Shown: positions 44,809-54,247, counted from the first letter of the stretch. The stretch is DNA of 64,000 nt from CAYSCS01 sp964429695 (GCA_964429695.1 CAYSCS010000068.1:1-64000), one strand, 5' to 3'. Numbers and translations are program-made. Notes: a model not told the origin generated them from the sequence alone.

Positions 44809-46149
44809 TCATTCAATGTAACCTAAGGCCCTGAGTCTTTCTAACTCTTTCTCTGATAGATTGGGTTTAGCATCCTTCTGATCTACTCTTAAGTAACCAT
44901 ACTGGTTAAAGAACTCGATATATCTTTTTTCCATTTCCTTTTGAATATGCTCTTTTTCCGCAGAAATATCTTTTCTTTCTAAAGGGTCCTTATAAATGTC
45001 GAATAAATAATTTTTTTTCAGGTTCAATTGATTCAAGAGCGGAGAGTCAACCTTTACCAGATGGTAATTATTATAAACTACAGACCATGTTCCTAAGTGA
45101 CCCTTGATGAAAAGGAATCTATTCTTTTTTCCTTCAAATAGATTTATCCCTTGAATTTCATAAGGAATGGAAAGCCCTGCTTCTGCAAGAAGAGTAGGGT
45201 AGATATCCATGAGGCTCACTGGGTATTTTATTCGCTTTGGCTTTCTTTTCGGCGAGTAGAATATCAATGGCACCCGCACGCTGGAATTGAAGGTAAGAGG
45301 ACCGTGGTTGTAGAAGAAATTATATTCTCCTAGCTCCTCTCCATGATCTGAACTAATGATGAACAGAGAATTTTTGTCATATTGTTTTTCAAAAAAGAGG
45401 TCCACAATTTTTTTTAATTCAGAGTCGATGTATTTTATGGCTCCATCGTAGAGAGCCAGAAAATAACCTTCTTTTGTCTTCTCATCAATATATTTTCTAT
45501 GACTAGCAATTATCTTTTCTTTTACCTCCATGATGACTCTTCCTTCGGGTCTCTTTTCGACAAACTCTCGGGGAGGAAGATAAGGAGAATGTGGTTCAAT
45601 GTAATGGACCCAGAGAAAGAAGGGATTAGACTTGGTTTCACTTAAAAATTTTAAGATGTTCTTGGTGATGAATGGAGTCGACTCTCTCTTCTCTTCTGTC
45701 TTTTCCCATACTTGAAGATAATCATCAAAACCCTGATTGAATTTGAATTTTTCAGATAAATTGGGATTATCAACTATGGCATAATTATAATAACCTCTGA
45801 GTTTCAGAGCTTCAGCAAGGGTAATAAATTTTTCTTTGAGAAAATCTCTATTGGGTCTGGTCTTATGGACGAAAGGGTGCAGCCCTGTCATCATGGAAGC
45901 AATGGAAGCGGAAGTTTTAGGTATAGGAGCATAGGCATATTCGAAGACTACGGTTTTTTTCGCGAATTCATCGAGATGAGGCGTTGTTTGGTAAGGGTAG
46001 CCATAGAGAGAGATGTGGTCTGCTCTTAAAGCATCTATCGTAACTAATATTATGTTAGGCAGTTCTTTCTTTTCTCTGAAGTTTTTACAAGATTTGATAA
46101 AAATAAATGAAAAAAAGAAAAGAAAAATTAAATAACCTCTCTTTTTCAC
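44809..46149 (-). CDS. lipoprotein sulfatase-fold protein lacking the formylglycine Cys
   Basis: This protein of about 446 aa has a lipobox FIKSC, then the sulfatase/alkaline phosphatase fold with LVTIDALRADHISLYGY and ISSDHGEELGEYNFF. The formylglycine motif is replaced by PKTSASIASMMTG with Thr79, again suggesting a phosphodiester/phosphoglycerol-type mechanism. It ends RALGYIE. The start is GTG 46149, exactly six nt after a -10 box, so the mRNA should be leaderless. It sits divergently from a third relative (46532-48436). It is about 160 residues shorter than the first relative because it lacks the N-terminal beta domain. Confidence 0.78.
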   Translation of the reverse strand: MKKRGYLIFLFFFSFIFIKSCKNFREKKELPNIILVTIDALRADHISLYGYPYQTTPHLDEFAKKTVVFEYAYAPIPKTSASIASMMTGLHPFVHKTRPNRDFLKEKFITLAEALKLRGYYNYAIVDNPNLSEKFKFNQGFDDYLQVWEKTEEKRESTPFITKNILKFLSETKSNPFFLWVHYIEPHSPYLPPREFVEKRPEGRVIMEVKEKIIASHRKYIDEKTKEGYFLALYDGAIKYIDSELKKIVDLFFEKQYDKNSLFIISSDHGEELGEYNFFYNHGPLTFNSSVRVPLIFYSPKRKPKRIKYPVSLMDIYPTLLAEAGLSIPYEIQGINLFEGKKNRFLFIKGHLGTWSVVYNNYHLVKVDSPLLNQLNLKKNYLFDIYKDPLERKDISAEKEHIQKEMEKRYIEFFNQYGYLRVDQKDAKPNLSEKELERLRALGYIE

Positions 46150-46155
46150 CCTGCT

Positions 46156-46184
46156 TATTTAACATTTTGAGCCCCCAAAGTCAA
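46156..46184 (-). promoter_or_regulatory. sigma70-type promoter, leaderless GTG start
   Basis: The minus strand has TTGACT (46184-46179) and TAAATA (46161-46156), 17 nt apart, with an extended TG. Six nt follow, then GTG at 46149, so the predicted start is the G of the start codon. The divergent gap 46150-46531 holds this promoter, another for the right-hand gene and otherwise only AT-rich sequence. Confidence 0.6.
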
Positions 46185-46494
46185 ACAAATCCTTTAGAAT
46201 TTCCCTTTATGGAGATATTTCTCAATTCTCGAGTTTTGAAATGCTTACTGGAATTTTATCTCTTTAATTCAAAACCAAAGCTAACACTTTTTAAGAATTT
46301 TTAATTTTTCCCCATCTGCACATAAAATTTTCTTTAAAACCCACCCTCCTTAGGAGAGAAAGAAGAAAAGGTAAAAAATATTATCTTTTAAGTATATTAA
46401 ACCCTTTTTACATCCTTCCTTTGAAAAAAAAAGTCGACTTTTCTTTAAATTTTAATTGGCATCTATTTCTTCTCTTCCTAAGTTGATTTTCTGT

Positions 46495-46523
46495 TTTACT
46501 TACTTAAGCGCATTAGCTATAAT
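46495..46523 (+). promoter_or_regulatory. sigma70-type promoter, near-leaderless
   Basis: TTTACT (46495-46500) and perfect TATAAT (46518-46523) are 17 nt apart. The predicted start near 46530 is about 2 nt before ATG 46532. Confidence 0.6.
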
Positions 46524-46531
46524 TTAAAAAA

Positions 46532-48436
46532 ATGAGCAAAGCAAAATTTCACTTTCATGTCATTGCCTTCGGCATCTTAATATTATTTTTAGTTTTAATC
46601 TCCACAATCATAAAAATAAATTTATTTTCTTTTAGAAAGAACAAATCCTTTATTGAAAAAAAAGAAATCATCCCCATTGTAAAAAAGCCTTTTGATATTT
46701 TTAAAACTCATCCATTTTTTTTTGCCATTAACAATTATTATTTAGACTTTTCTGAACTTCAAAATCAATTAACCTGGAAATTGGATGAAAACTTAGAAGG
46801 AGGATTGAATTTTGAGCTGATAATATATGTCAATAAAGAAAATGGAAAGGGAACTCTGCCAAGATTAACTACTTTTTCCTTATTTCAAAAAAATGGATAT
46901 AAAGAAGAAATATTATTTCAAAAAGATATTTCTGAATTTCAATTCAAAGAGCATAAAAAATATTTTTATTTTAAAAAAAAAGTAAAGATCTTTAATAAAT
47001 TTAAAGAAGGCTCTCTTCTTTGTTTTAAGTTTAATTTCCTACCTGAATATGAAAACAAACAGATTCTTTATGGAATAACGATTCCCCAAATTGAAAATTC
47101 TAATCTTATCAATGGATTATCTGAAAAAAACCCCAATCTTCTAATTTTATCCATAGATACCCTGCGTTCTGATTTCATGGGGGTTTATAAAGCTCTATCC
47201 GGGGAATCTTTCGAATTTAGCTTCTCTCCAAATCTGGATTACTTTGCACAAAGCGCAGTCCTCTTTAAAAATGCCTATACGCCCCTTTCCGCCACCTGGC
47301 CAGCGTTGGCTTCCCTGTTCACCTCGAAGTATCCCTTTGAGCATGGCATCATGTACAATCGAGAGCAGCTCTCATCCTATTTTGATACGATTGCAACCCA
47401 TATGCTTAATTTGGGATATTCCTCTTTATCTCTCCACGGGAATGCCTTTGGTCTGATGATTCCGGGAATTGAAGAGAAATATGAGTTTTTTAACGATGAC
47501 GTTGAATTGATTAAAGCTGCCATTCGCTTCCTCGAAAGAGACTCCCATCTTCCTTTTTTCCACTGGTATCATTTTGTAGGAGTTCACGCACCATACACTC
47601 CTCCCAAATGGGTGATGCCCATCATTGCCCGGGGGAAACAGTATCGTCAATATAAACTATCTTCAATCATGAAAGGTGAAGCTCAGGTAACGCCAGAAGA
47701 CCTGGAGTATATAAGAATGCTCTATGCGGGGGAGCTTTATAACCTAGACATGGAGTTGAAAAAGATATTTGATTTCTTGAAGATAAATAATCTATGGGAT
47801 AATTCTTTGATTATTGTCACCTCTGACCATGGTGAAGACCTCTATCAGCATCATAATCACTTCTATCACTATCCTTCTTTGTATAATACCTCTTTGAAAA
47901 TTCCTCTCATGATTAAATTTCCTTTTCAAAGAAAACAGATTGTCATCAAGGAACCAGTTTCTCTTCTTGACCTTTTCCCTACCATAGCCAAATATTTTTC
48001 GAATGATAAACTCAAACACTACAGAGATTCAGATTTTTCAGGTCTTTCTCTGTTACCACTTCTCAAAGGAAACAAAAAAGGATTCAAAAAGAGGAATATT
48101 TTTGCTGGAGTCGAGGAATACAAAATTCTCTCTCTCTTGCATAAAGACTTGAAGGTAGTTTTTAATCCTAAAAAATTGATCCCTTTAAATCTTGTCTCCA
48201 TGCCTTATCCTTATGAAGAAATAGAACTCTACAATTTGGAGAAAGACTCACTTGAAGAAAAAAATATTTACCCCAATAATGTGAGCTTAGCCCGAGAATT
48301 AATCAAACAAATTGAGGCATTCAGGAAAGAGCATATGGATAAAAAGAAAATTCAACCGGCTTATTTTATAAAGACCTCTAAAGATATATCCGAGACTATC
48401 CTGGAAAGACTGAGAACCCTTGGATATATAAAATAA
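46532..48436 (+). CDS. membrane-anchored sulfatase-fold protein, Thr type
   Basis: This 634-aa protein has an N-terminal anchor (about residues 8-30) and a beta-rich domain to about 190. The sulfatase/phosphatase fold then has LILSIDTLRSDFMGVY and TSDHGEDLYQHHNHF. The nucleophile position is ATWPALASLFTS with Thr255, not Cys/Ser. It ends ERLRTLGYIK, like the other two relatives. The coding sequence is visibly richer in A/T and Lys/Asn/Phe codons than the housekeeping genes, as is the next gene, which could mean recent acquisition. The anchor and domain order resemble the 29.6 kb relative. Confidence 0.75.
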   Translation: MSKAKFHFHVIAFGILILFLVLISTIIKINLFSFRKNKSFIEKKEIIPIVKKPFDIFKTHPFFFAINNYYLDFSELQNQLTWKLDENLEGGLNFELIIYVNKENGKGTLPRLTTFSLFQKNGYKEEILFQKDISEFQFKEHKKYFYFKKKVKIFNKFKEGSLLCFKFNFLPEYENKQILYGITIPQIENSNLINGLSEKNPNLLILSIDTLRSDFMGVYKALSGESFEFSFSPNLDYFAQSAVLFKNAYTPLSATWPALASLFTSKYPFEHGIMYNREQLSSYFDTIATHMLNLGYSSLSLHGNAFGLMIPGIEEKYEFFNDDVELIKAAIRFLERDSHLPFFHWYHFVGVHAPYTPPKWVMPIIARGKQYRQYKLSSIMKGEAQVTPEDLEYIRMLYAGELYNLDMELKKIFDFLKINNLWDNSLIIVTSDHGEDLYQHHNHFYHYPSLYNTSLKIPLMIKFPFQRKQIVIKEPVSLLDLFPTIAKYFSNDKLKHYRDSDFSGLSLLPLLKGNKKGFKKRNIFAGVEEYKILSLLHKDLKVVFNPKKLIPLNLVSMPYPYEEIELYNLEKDSLEEKNIYPNNVSLARELIKQIEAFRKEHMDKKKIQPAYFIKTSKDISETILERLRTLGYIK

Positions 48437-48462
48437 ATATCCTCATATTTTAAAATAAGAAT

Positions 48463-49857
48463 ATGCAAAAAAGAATCACAAGAAGAGATTTCATAATCAA
48501 AACATCGCACCTCTTAGGCCTCTCAGGGTTAACAGGGAGTGGAACATTTTTTCAAAGCTGTAAATTAAAAAAAGAATTCACAATTCTTATAAAAAATGCT
48601 CAAGTCGTTGACATATTGAAAAACAAATTAATTTTTACAGATATTGGGATAACCGGCAATATCATCAAAACTATGGGAAAGATATCAGAATCGAGAGCAG
48701 AAGTTGTAATCGAAGCTAAAGGTAAATTCATTATTCCTGGATTAATCGACATGCACGTTCATTTTACTGATCAAGCTTTTTCAGAACTTTTCCTTTCAAA
48801 TGGAGTGACGAGCGTCAGAGATTTAGGAAATGAAACCTCTTTCATCCTTTCATTAAGGGATAAAATAAATTCAGGAAAACTTGAAGGGCCGAGCATCTAT
48901 GCCTCAGGCCCTATCATTAACAACAGAAAGATTCCCTACGGAGCCAGTTTCTATACCATAGTGGTGAAAAATGAAGAGGAAGCGAGAAGGGTTATCCGGA
49001 GCCTAGCTGAGAAAAAGGTCGATTGGATAAAAATCTACATGACTCTACCAGGAAAACTGGTGAGAACAATAATTATGGAAGCCCAAAAAAATAATTTGCC
49101 TGTTGCTGGTCATCTGCGAAAAACAGATGCCAGGTTCGCTGCCAAATGCGGGATAAAGACCTTAGAACATACAACAGGAATAGCAGAGGCTCTTCTTGGG
49201 AAAAAAGACTTCGTTGATGCCCCACCTCTTCAGACCATATCAGATAGAGTCTGGCTTCATGTTGATAAAACGAAATATAATAGCCTGATTGAACTCTTGG
49301 TCAAAAAGGAAGTTTATATTCTTGCTAATCTCACTGTCTTTGAAATACTAGCCTCACCTCCAGAAAAGATTAAAGATGTTTCTGACGTTAAATTGATGCC
49401 CCCACATTTCATCAAGAAATGGAAAAACTTTATCTATTATCGAAAGAAAAATCCAGAAAACTGGAAGATGACAAAAAATAGGATTGAAGAATTTTTACTC
49501 CTCTTCAAGAATAAAGGGGGGAAAATCCTGGCCGGGACTGATACTCCATGGCCCCTCCTTATTCCAGGAATATCGCTTCATAGAGAATTAGAATTATTAG
49601 TTGAGGCTGGATTATCTTCACAGGAAGCGCTTTTAGCTGCAACTTTTTATCCTGCTGAGGCTCTGGGACAGATGAAAAACATAGGAACAATCGAAGAGGG
49701 AAAAAGGGCCGATTTAATAATTCTCAAAAAAAATCCTCTTCACAACATAAGTAATACTAAGAATATAGAAATCACTATCAAGGATGGAAAAATTATTCAT
49801 AGAAAAGAACAATTGCCTAGAATTCCCAACCGATATATGCCTTCTTATTTCAAATAA
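48463..49857 (+). CDS. amidohydrolase with Tat-type signal and lipobox
   Basis: This 464-aa protein has a twin-arginine-like N-terminus TRRDFIIK followed by a hydrophobic stretch and FQSC, so it is likely exported folded and lipid-anchored. The amidohydrolase core has the metal motif GLIDMHVHFT near residue 97, a Lys in VDWIKIYM that could be carboxylated, the His in LPVAGHLRK, the metal His in KTLEHTTG, and the final Asp in LAGTDTPWP. This resembles prolidase/dipeptidase-like members. It starts 26 nt after the previous stop and may be co-transcribed. A -10-like TAAAAT lies six nt upstream but has no -35. Confidence 0.82.
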   Translation: MQKRITRRDFIIKTSHLLGLSGLTGSGTFFQSCKLKKEFTILIKNAQVVDILKNKLIFTDIGITGNIIKTMGKISESRAEVVIEAKGKFIIPGLIDMHVHFTDQAFSELFLSNGVTSVRDLGNETSFILSLRDKINSGKLEGPSIYASGPIINNRKIPYGASFYTIVVKNEEEARRVIRSLAEKKVDWIKIYMTLPGKLVRTIIMEAQKNNLPVAGHLRKTDARFAAKCGIKTLEHTTGIAEALLGKKDFVDAPPLQTISDRVWLHVDKTKYNSLIELLVKKEVYILANLTVFEILASPPEKIKDVSDVKLMPPHFIKKWKNFIYYRKKNPENWKMTKNRIEEFLLLFKNKGGKILAGTDTPWPLLIPGISLHRELELLVEAGLSSQEALLAATFYPAEALGQMKNIGTIEEGKRADLIILKKNPLHNISNTKNIEITIKDGKIIHRKEQLPRIPNRYMPSYFK

Positions 49858-49951
49858 TTAAAGCAAACAATAATTTGGTGCTAATAACCTCGGAAGAGCC
49901 TAAATCTAATAAAGAGAGTAAAAATAATTCTCACAAGGGGAAAAAGTCACA

Positions 49952-49980
49952 TTGACAAGAATAATTTGTTTGGATAATAT
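49952..49980 (+). promoter_or_regulatory. consensus sigma70 promoter of the second BACON gene
   Basis: TTGACA (49952-49957) and TAATAT (49975-49980) are 17 nt apart, among the best in the window. The leader is about 25 nt, with GGAGGT before ATG 50012. Confidence 0.75.
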
Positions 49981-50011
49981 ACGTCCTAAATTTTGAATGG
50001 AGGTCAAGAAA

Positions 50012-51811
50012 ATGAAAGGATGGAAAAAATCACTTATGATTTCAATAATATTAATTTTAATTTCTTCCAGCCTCCATGGTTCAAGAAACATATCTCGCAG
50101 TCAAGCAGGAAGCGGAGCTCCAGCTGTTGCGGTGAACAAGGATGGAGTAGTGCTTGTAGTGTGGGTTGAAGATGTAAACAAGGATGAAAATGCTGGAACT
50201 CTCTTTTATAGCGTTTATAAAAATAATGAATGGACAGACCCGAGAAATCTCGGAATCACTCTCTACTTAGCATGGACGCCACAACTCGATGTTGATGCCC
50301 AAGGCAATTTTCATCTTGCTTATGCCGATGGTGCATCAAGACTCAATAGAGAAGTGTATCACTGCGTCTATAACCCTCAGTCAGGATGGGGGAAATCTTC
50401 GATGATCTGGCTCAGCCCTGAAAACTCAGCTTGGCATAAAATAGATGTCGAGGAAGATAGAGTTTATATTGTCTGGTTCCATGAACATGCAGGAATATAT
50501 GAAGGGTCAGATATTGTCATGCAATCCAAAAGAATAGATGATTCTTCATGGCCAAGCCTTTATGAAAGGCTCTCTTATACTGCCCAAGCCTTAAGCATAC
50601 ATCCTGCTTTTAAAGTAAAAAATAACATAGTGCACGCTGTGTGGATGGAAGGTTCACCTCTTCATGCGCCCTGGAGACTCTTCTACAAGGAGGCAGAAAG
50701 AGGGTCTAACTGGATGACAGTTCCTCATGTAGAGATATCTTCCCTTGGGTATTATCCTGAGCTCGAAATAGATGACAAGGGTAATATTCATGTTGTTTAT
50801 TCCAACCGTACAGGAAACTTTTTTTATCGAAAAAAGGTTGCTCAAGGTGGATGGAAACCCGTTGAGATAATATCAAATAGATATGCTCCACTCCAGTTTG
50901 GAGATATTAGATACAACAACAATGTGCTTGTTGCTGTTTGGGTTCAAACAGAGCTACAAGGAACATCTGTCTATTACTCAAAGAAAAGCGTTGATGGGAA
51001 ATGGGATATTCCAACTCAAATCGAACAGGGACATGATGCCTTTCTTCCCAAGCTATGGCTTGATGACAATGGGTATGCCCATTTTGTATGGAAAGATAGA
51101 GGAGAGATTTTCTATGAAAAAATCTCTATCCCGATTCCTGACCCCTTCTTAAGAATCAACCCTGAATCTCTTTCTTTCACAGTTGAGGGAGAAAATCCGG
51201 AACCTGGTACCCTTTCAGTAAAAAACATAGGAGAGAAGCCATTAAGTTATAGAGTTCAGGTCGATCAAACCTGGTTGAATGTGGCGCCAGGATCTGGAAG
51301 ATTGGAGAAAGACGAAGAAGATGTACTCCAGTGTACAGTGGATGCAATCGAACTTGATGAGGGAACTTACACAGGACGTATAGAGGTCTCCAGTACCCAA
51401 GCTATAAATAGCCCACAATATGTGAATGTAACTTTAGAAGTCCTTGCTCCGCCCATATATCCGCCTTTAAATTTTAAAGGAGAATTATTAGAAAATAAGG
51501 CTTTATTCTTCCGTGAATACCTCCACCATCTTAGTTGGGAGCCCAATCCCCTAAACCGTGATATTGAGCATTATCGATTATATGAGATTGACGGTGTCAA
51601 CCGAATATTACTTGAAGAGTTCTCTTCCTCGACGTTTGAATTCACACGCAGAAACATAGATCCTTCCAAAACATATACTTATGAACTTTGGGCGGTGGAT
51701 AAAAAGGGGCGCATGAGTAACGAACCTGCTACACTCGAAATGAGCGGCTCCTTAAGCGTAACTTTAAGCAAAGAAAAATCTAGTTCATCTGGAAGTCAAA
51801 AAGGAAATTAA
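50012..51811 (+). CDS. secreted beta-propeller protein with one BACON domain and FN3
   Basis: This protein of about 599 aa is a paralogue of the 24.2 kb gene. It has a signal peptide ending near SSLHGS, propeller blades (PAVAVNKDGVVLVVWVEDVN and PQLDVDAQGNFHLAYADGA), and a single BACON-type domain near residues 376-480 (VDQTWLNVAPGSGRLEKDEE). An FN3-like domain and a Ser-rich tail follow. I use ATG 50012 because GGAGGT lies 8 nt upstream, and the first ATG at 49997 has no such site. It is preceded by a consensus promoter. A surface or secreted glycan-binding role is likely by family but not shown. Confidence 0.75.
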   Translation: MKGWKKSLMISIILILISSSLHGSRNISRSQAGSGAPAVAVNKDGVVLVVWVEDVNKDENAGTLFYSVYKNNEWTDPRNLGITLYLAWTPQLDVDAQGNFHLAYADGASRLNREVYHCVYNPQSGWGKSSMIWLSPENSAWHKIDVEEDRVYIVWFHEHAGIYEGSDIVMQSKRIDDSSWPSLYERLSYTAQALSIHPAFKVKNNIVHAVWMEGSPLHAPWRLFYKEAERGSNWMTVPHVEISSLGYYPELEIDDKGNIHVVYSNRTGNFFYRKKVAQGGWKPVEIISNRYAPLQFGDIRYNNNVLVAVWVQTELQGTSVYYSKKSVDGKWDIPTQIEQGHDAFLPKLWLDDNGYAHFVWKDRGEIFYEKISIPIPDPFLRINPESLSFTVEGENPEPGTLSVKNIGEKPLSYRVQVDQTWLNVAPGSGRLEKDEEDVLQCTVDAIELDEGTYTGRIEVSSTQAINSPQYVNVTLEVLAPPIYPPLNFKGELLENKALFFREYLHHLSWEPNPLNRDIEHYRLYEIDGVNRILLEEFSSSTFEFTRRNIDPSKTYTYELWAVDKKGRMSNEPATLEMSGSLSVTLSKEKSSSSGSQKGN

Positions 51812-51926
51812 CAGAGAAGGATAATTTTTTTTGACTAGCCTAGCCAAGAAATGTTCGTTACCGATCTAAGTTATCTCGAGATTAAAATAATTTGAAGGAT
51901 GATATTTTTATCTATTAACCTTGGAG

Positions 51927-52454
51927 ATGGGAGCTCTATCCTCAATAATACTTATTCTTCTCTCCCTTCTCACTTACTCTGCAGGTAAAGTTGGAAGAGA
52001 GAGAAATAGCGACGAAGTCAAGACAAAAATCTTCGATTTGATCATACTTATCCTCATCTGGTCTTTAGGAATATACGCAGGAACAAGGTTCGACTTAAAA
52101 AGATGGGTCTTACTTCTTATTTTTACCATCATCTCTTTTTTTCTGGGTCTACTAACAACTTCATTCAGAAAAAAGGAAAAGACTCAAAGAAACGCTTCTC
52201 ATATCCAAAAAAAAAATTCTCAAAACATCTCTTCCTCTCTCTGGAATTCAGGGAAGAGATTTTTTAAAAGAGTGGGTGTATTTCAGACAAGGATCATTCT
52301 CTCTTTTTTCTATTTCATCTTCGTCTCTCCCCTCGCTCTTGGCGTAAAACTCTTATCTGACCCTTTAAAAATTAAACAGCATAAGGAAATTTCTTTCTGG
52401 TCAAAGAGAAGAGAAAAAAGAAATGATTTCGATGAATTCAGGAGACAGTTCTAA
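51927..52454 (+). CDS. small membrane protein, SxtJ-like
   Basis: This protein of about 176 aa has three or four hydrophobic segments and a long charged middle loop. The last part, FFYFIFVSPLALGVKLLSDP followed by a Lys-rich stretch and SFWSKRRE, resembles the SxtJ-type membrane proteins that travel with carbamoyltransferases. The stop overlaps the carbamoyltransferase start (TAATG), so translation is coupled. The start is uncertain: ATG 51927, or TTG 51921. The family call rests on context and the C-terminal pattern. Confidence 0.6.
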   Translation: MGALSSIILILLSLLTYSAGKVGRERNSDEVKTKIFDLIILILIWSLGIYAGTRFDLKRWVLLLIFTIISFFLGLLTTSFRKKEKTQRNASHIQKKNSQNISSSLWNSGKRFFKRVGVFQTRIILSFFYFIFVSPLALGVKLLSDPLKIKQHKEISFWSKRREKRNDFDEFRRQF

Positions 52455-54229
52455 TGTATATCCTAGGCATCTCTTGCTATTATCATGACGCAGCAGCGGC
52501 TTTGATCAAAGATGGCAAGCTCGTAGCAGCAGCCGAGGAAGAGAGATTCACGAGGATAAAACACGATTTTGATTTCCCGCAGAATGCCATCCAATTCTGC
52601 CTTGACCATGAAGGGATAACCGCAAAGGAGCTCGACTACGTCGTTTTCTATGAAAAGCCCTTTCAGAAATTCGAAAGAATCTTGATGACAATATTTCAGA
52701 GTTTTCCAAGGTCATGGAGTACATTTAAGGAAGCCATGATTACCTGGCTTGCTGATAAGCTCTGGATAAAGAACACCCTAAGGGAGAGGATAGGCGTCGA
52801 AGAAAAGAAAATACTCTTCAGTGAGCATCATCTATCGCATGCTGCGAGCGCCTTTTATCCTTCTCCCTTCGAGGAAGCAGCTATACTTACCGTCGATGGA
52901 GTTGGGGAGTGGACCACCGCCACCATGGGAATCGGAAAAGGAAATGAAATCAAGCTTCTCAAGGAAATAAAATTCCCGCATTCACTCGGTCTCCTATACA
53001 GCGCCTTTACGGCTTTCCTTGGTTTCAAGGTAAATGAAGGAGAATACAAAGTGATGGGGATGGCACCTTATGGAATTCCCCGCTATGTGGATAAGATTTA
53101 TGACCATCTCATAAAGGTTTCTGAGGATGGTTCATTCTGGCTCAACATGGATTATTTCTCCTATCATTATTCTGATGAAAAGACATTCAACTCTAAGTTT
53201 GAATCAATTTTTGGAAAACCTAGAAATCCAGAGATGAATTTTTTCACCTCAAAGACAAGATTCCCTTCTTATTTTGGAAAAAAGCCTCATGATTTTGAGG
53301 AACTCTGTCGCAAGAATGAACACTATGCTGATATTGCTGCCAGTATTCAGCTAGTGACAGAAGAAGTTTTATTGAAACTCGCAAATCATCTCTACCGAGA
53401 AACAGGCTTAAAAAATCTCTGTATCGCCGGCGGGGTTGGGCTGAATTCAAAAGCAAACGGAAGAATTCTCATTGAGACCCCCTTTGAGAATCTCTTCGTC
53501 CAGCCTTCAGCCGGAGATGGAGGAGGTGCGCCAGGGGCTGCGTGGTATGCCTACCATGGACTTCTTGGAAAGCCGCGAAATTTCATTCTGGAACATGCCT
53601 ATTGGGGAAAAGCGTATTCAGAAGAGGAAATACTAATTTTTCTCAAAAAAAATAACATATCTCATGAATATTTCTCTGATGAAGAAAAACTTCTGGAGAG
53701 GATAGTTGAATATCTTCTCCAGGGAAAGGTCGTCGGCTGGTTTCAAGGAAGGTTTGAATGGGGGCCAAGAGCCCTGGGCAATAGGAGTCTCCTCGCAGAC
53801 CCAAGAAGTGAAGAGATGAAGGATCTCGTGAATCTGAAGATAAAATTCAGAGAACCTTTCAGGCCTTTTGCCCCTGTAATACTGGAAGAAAAAGCAAAAG
53901 ATTTTTTTCATGGAGATGGAGTCGAAAAACAATTCCCAGCTAGATACATGCTCCTTATCCTCCCCCTCAAAGAAGAAAAGGCCCATCTTATAAACGCGGT
54001 AAATCACATGGGTACGGGAAGGCTACAGACAATTAGAGAAGAATGGAACCCCCGTTATTATAGAGTGGTAAAAAAATTTGAAGAAGCAACGGGTCTGCCC
54101 GTTCTTCTCAACACTTCTTTTAACCTTAAAGGTGAACCAATAGTGAATTCACCCTCAAACGCATTCGAAACCTTCGCCAAGAGCGGAATAGATGCTTTAG
54201 TCTTGGAAAATTTTCTCGTCACAAAATAG
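52454..54229 (+). CDS. carbamoyltransferase (NodU/CmcH/SxtI type)
   Basis: This 591-aa enzyme of the NodU family transfers a carbamoyl group from carbamoyl phosphate to a hydroxyl. The N-terminal domain has ISCYYHDAAAALIKDG, AAAEEERFTRIKHD, LSHAASAFYPSP and VDGVGEWTT. The C-terminal domain has IAGGVGLNSKANGRIL, GRFEWGPRALGNRS and LNTSFNLKGEPIV. In other bacteria such enzymes decorate sugars or small molecules. The gene is sandwiched between an SxtJ-like gene and a DUF5989-like gene, a known neighbourhood whose substrate is generally unknown. Confidence 0.93.
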   Translation: MYILGISCYYHDAAAALIKDGKLVAAAEEERFTRIKHDFDFPQNAIQFCLDHEGITAKELDYVVFYEKPFQKFERILMTIFQSFPRSWSTFKEAMITWLADKLWIKNTLRERIGVEEKKILFSEHHLSHAASAFYPSPFEEAAILTVDGVGEWTTATMGIGKGNEIKLLKEIKFPHSLGLLYSAFTAFLGFKVNEGEYKVMGMAPYGIPRYVDKIYDHLIKVSEDGSFWLNMDYFSYHYSDEKTFNSKFESIFGKPRNPEMNFFTSKTRFPSYFGKKPHDFEELCRKNEHYADIAASIQLVTEEVLLKLANHLYRETGLKNLCIAGGVGLNSKANGRILIETPFENLFVQPSAGDGGGAPGAAWYAYHGLLGKPRNFILEHAYWGKAYSEEEILIFLKKNNISHEYFSDEEKLLERIVEYLLQGKVVGWFQGRFEWGPRALGNRSLLADPRSEEMKDLVNLKIKFREPFRPFAPVILEEKAKDFFHGDGVEKQFPARYMLLILPLKEEKAHLINAVNHMGTGRLQTIREEWNPRYYRVVKKFEEATGLPVLLNTSFNLKGEPIVNSPSNAFETFAKSGIDALVLENFLVTK

Positions 54230-54247
54230 AATAAAAAAGAGGAAATT

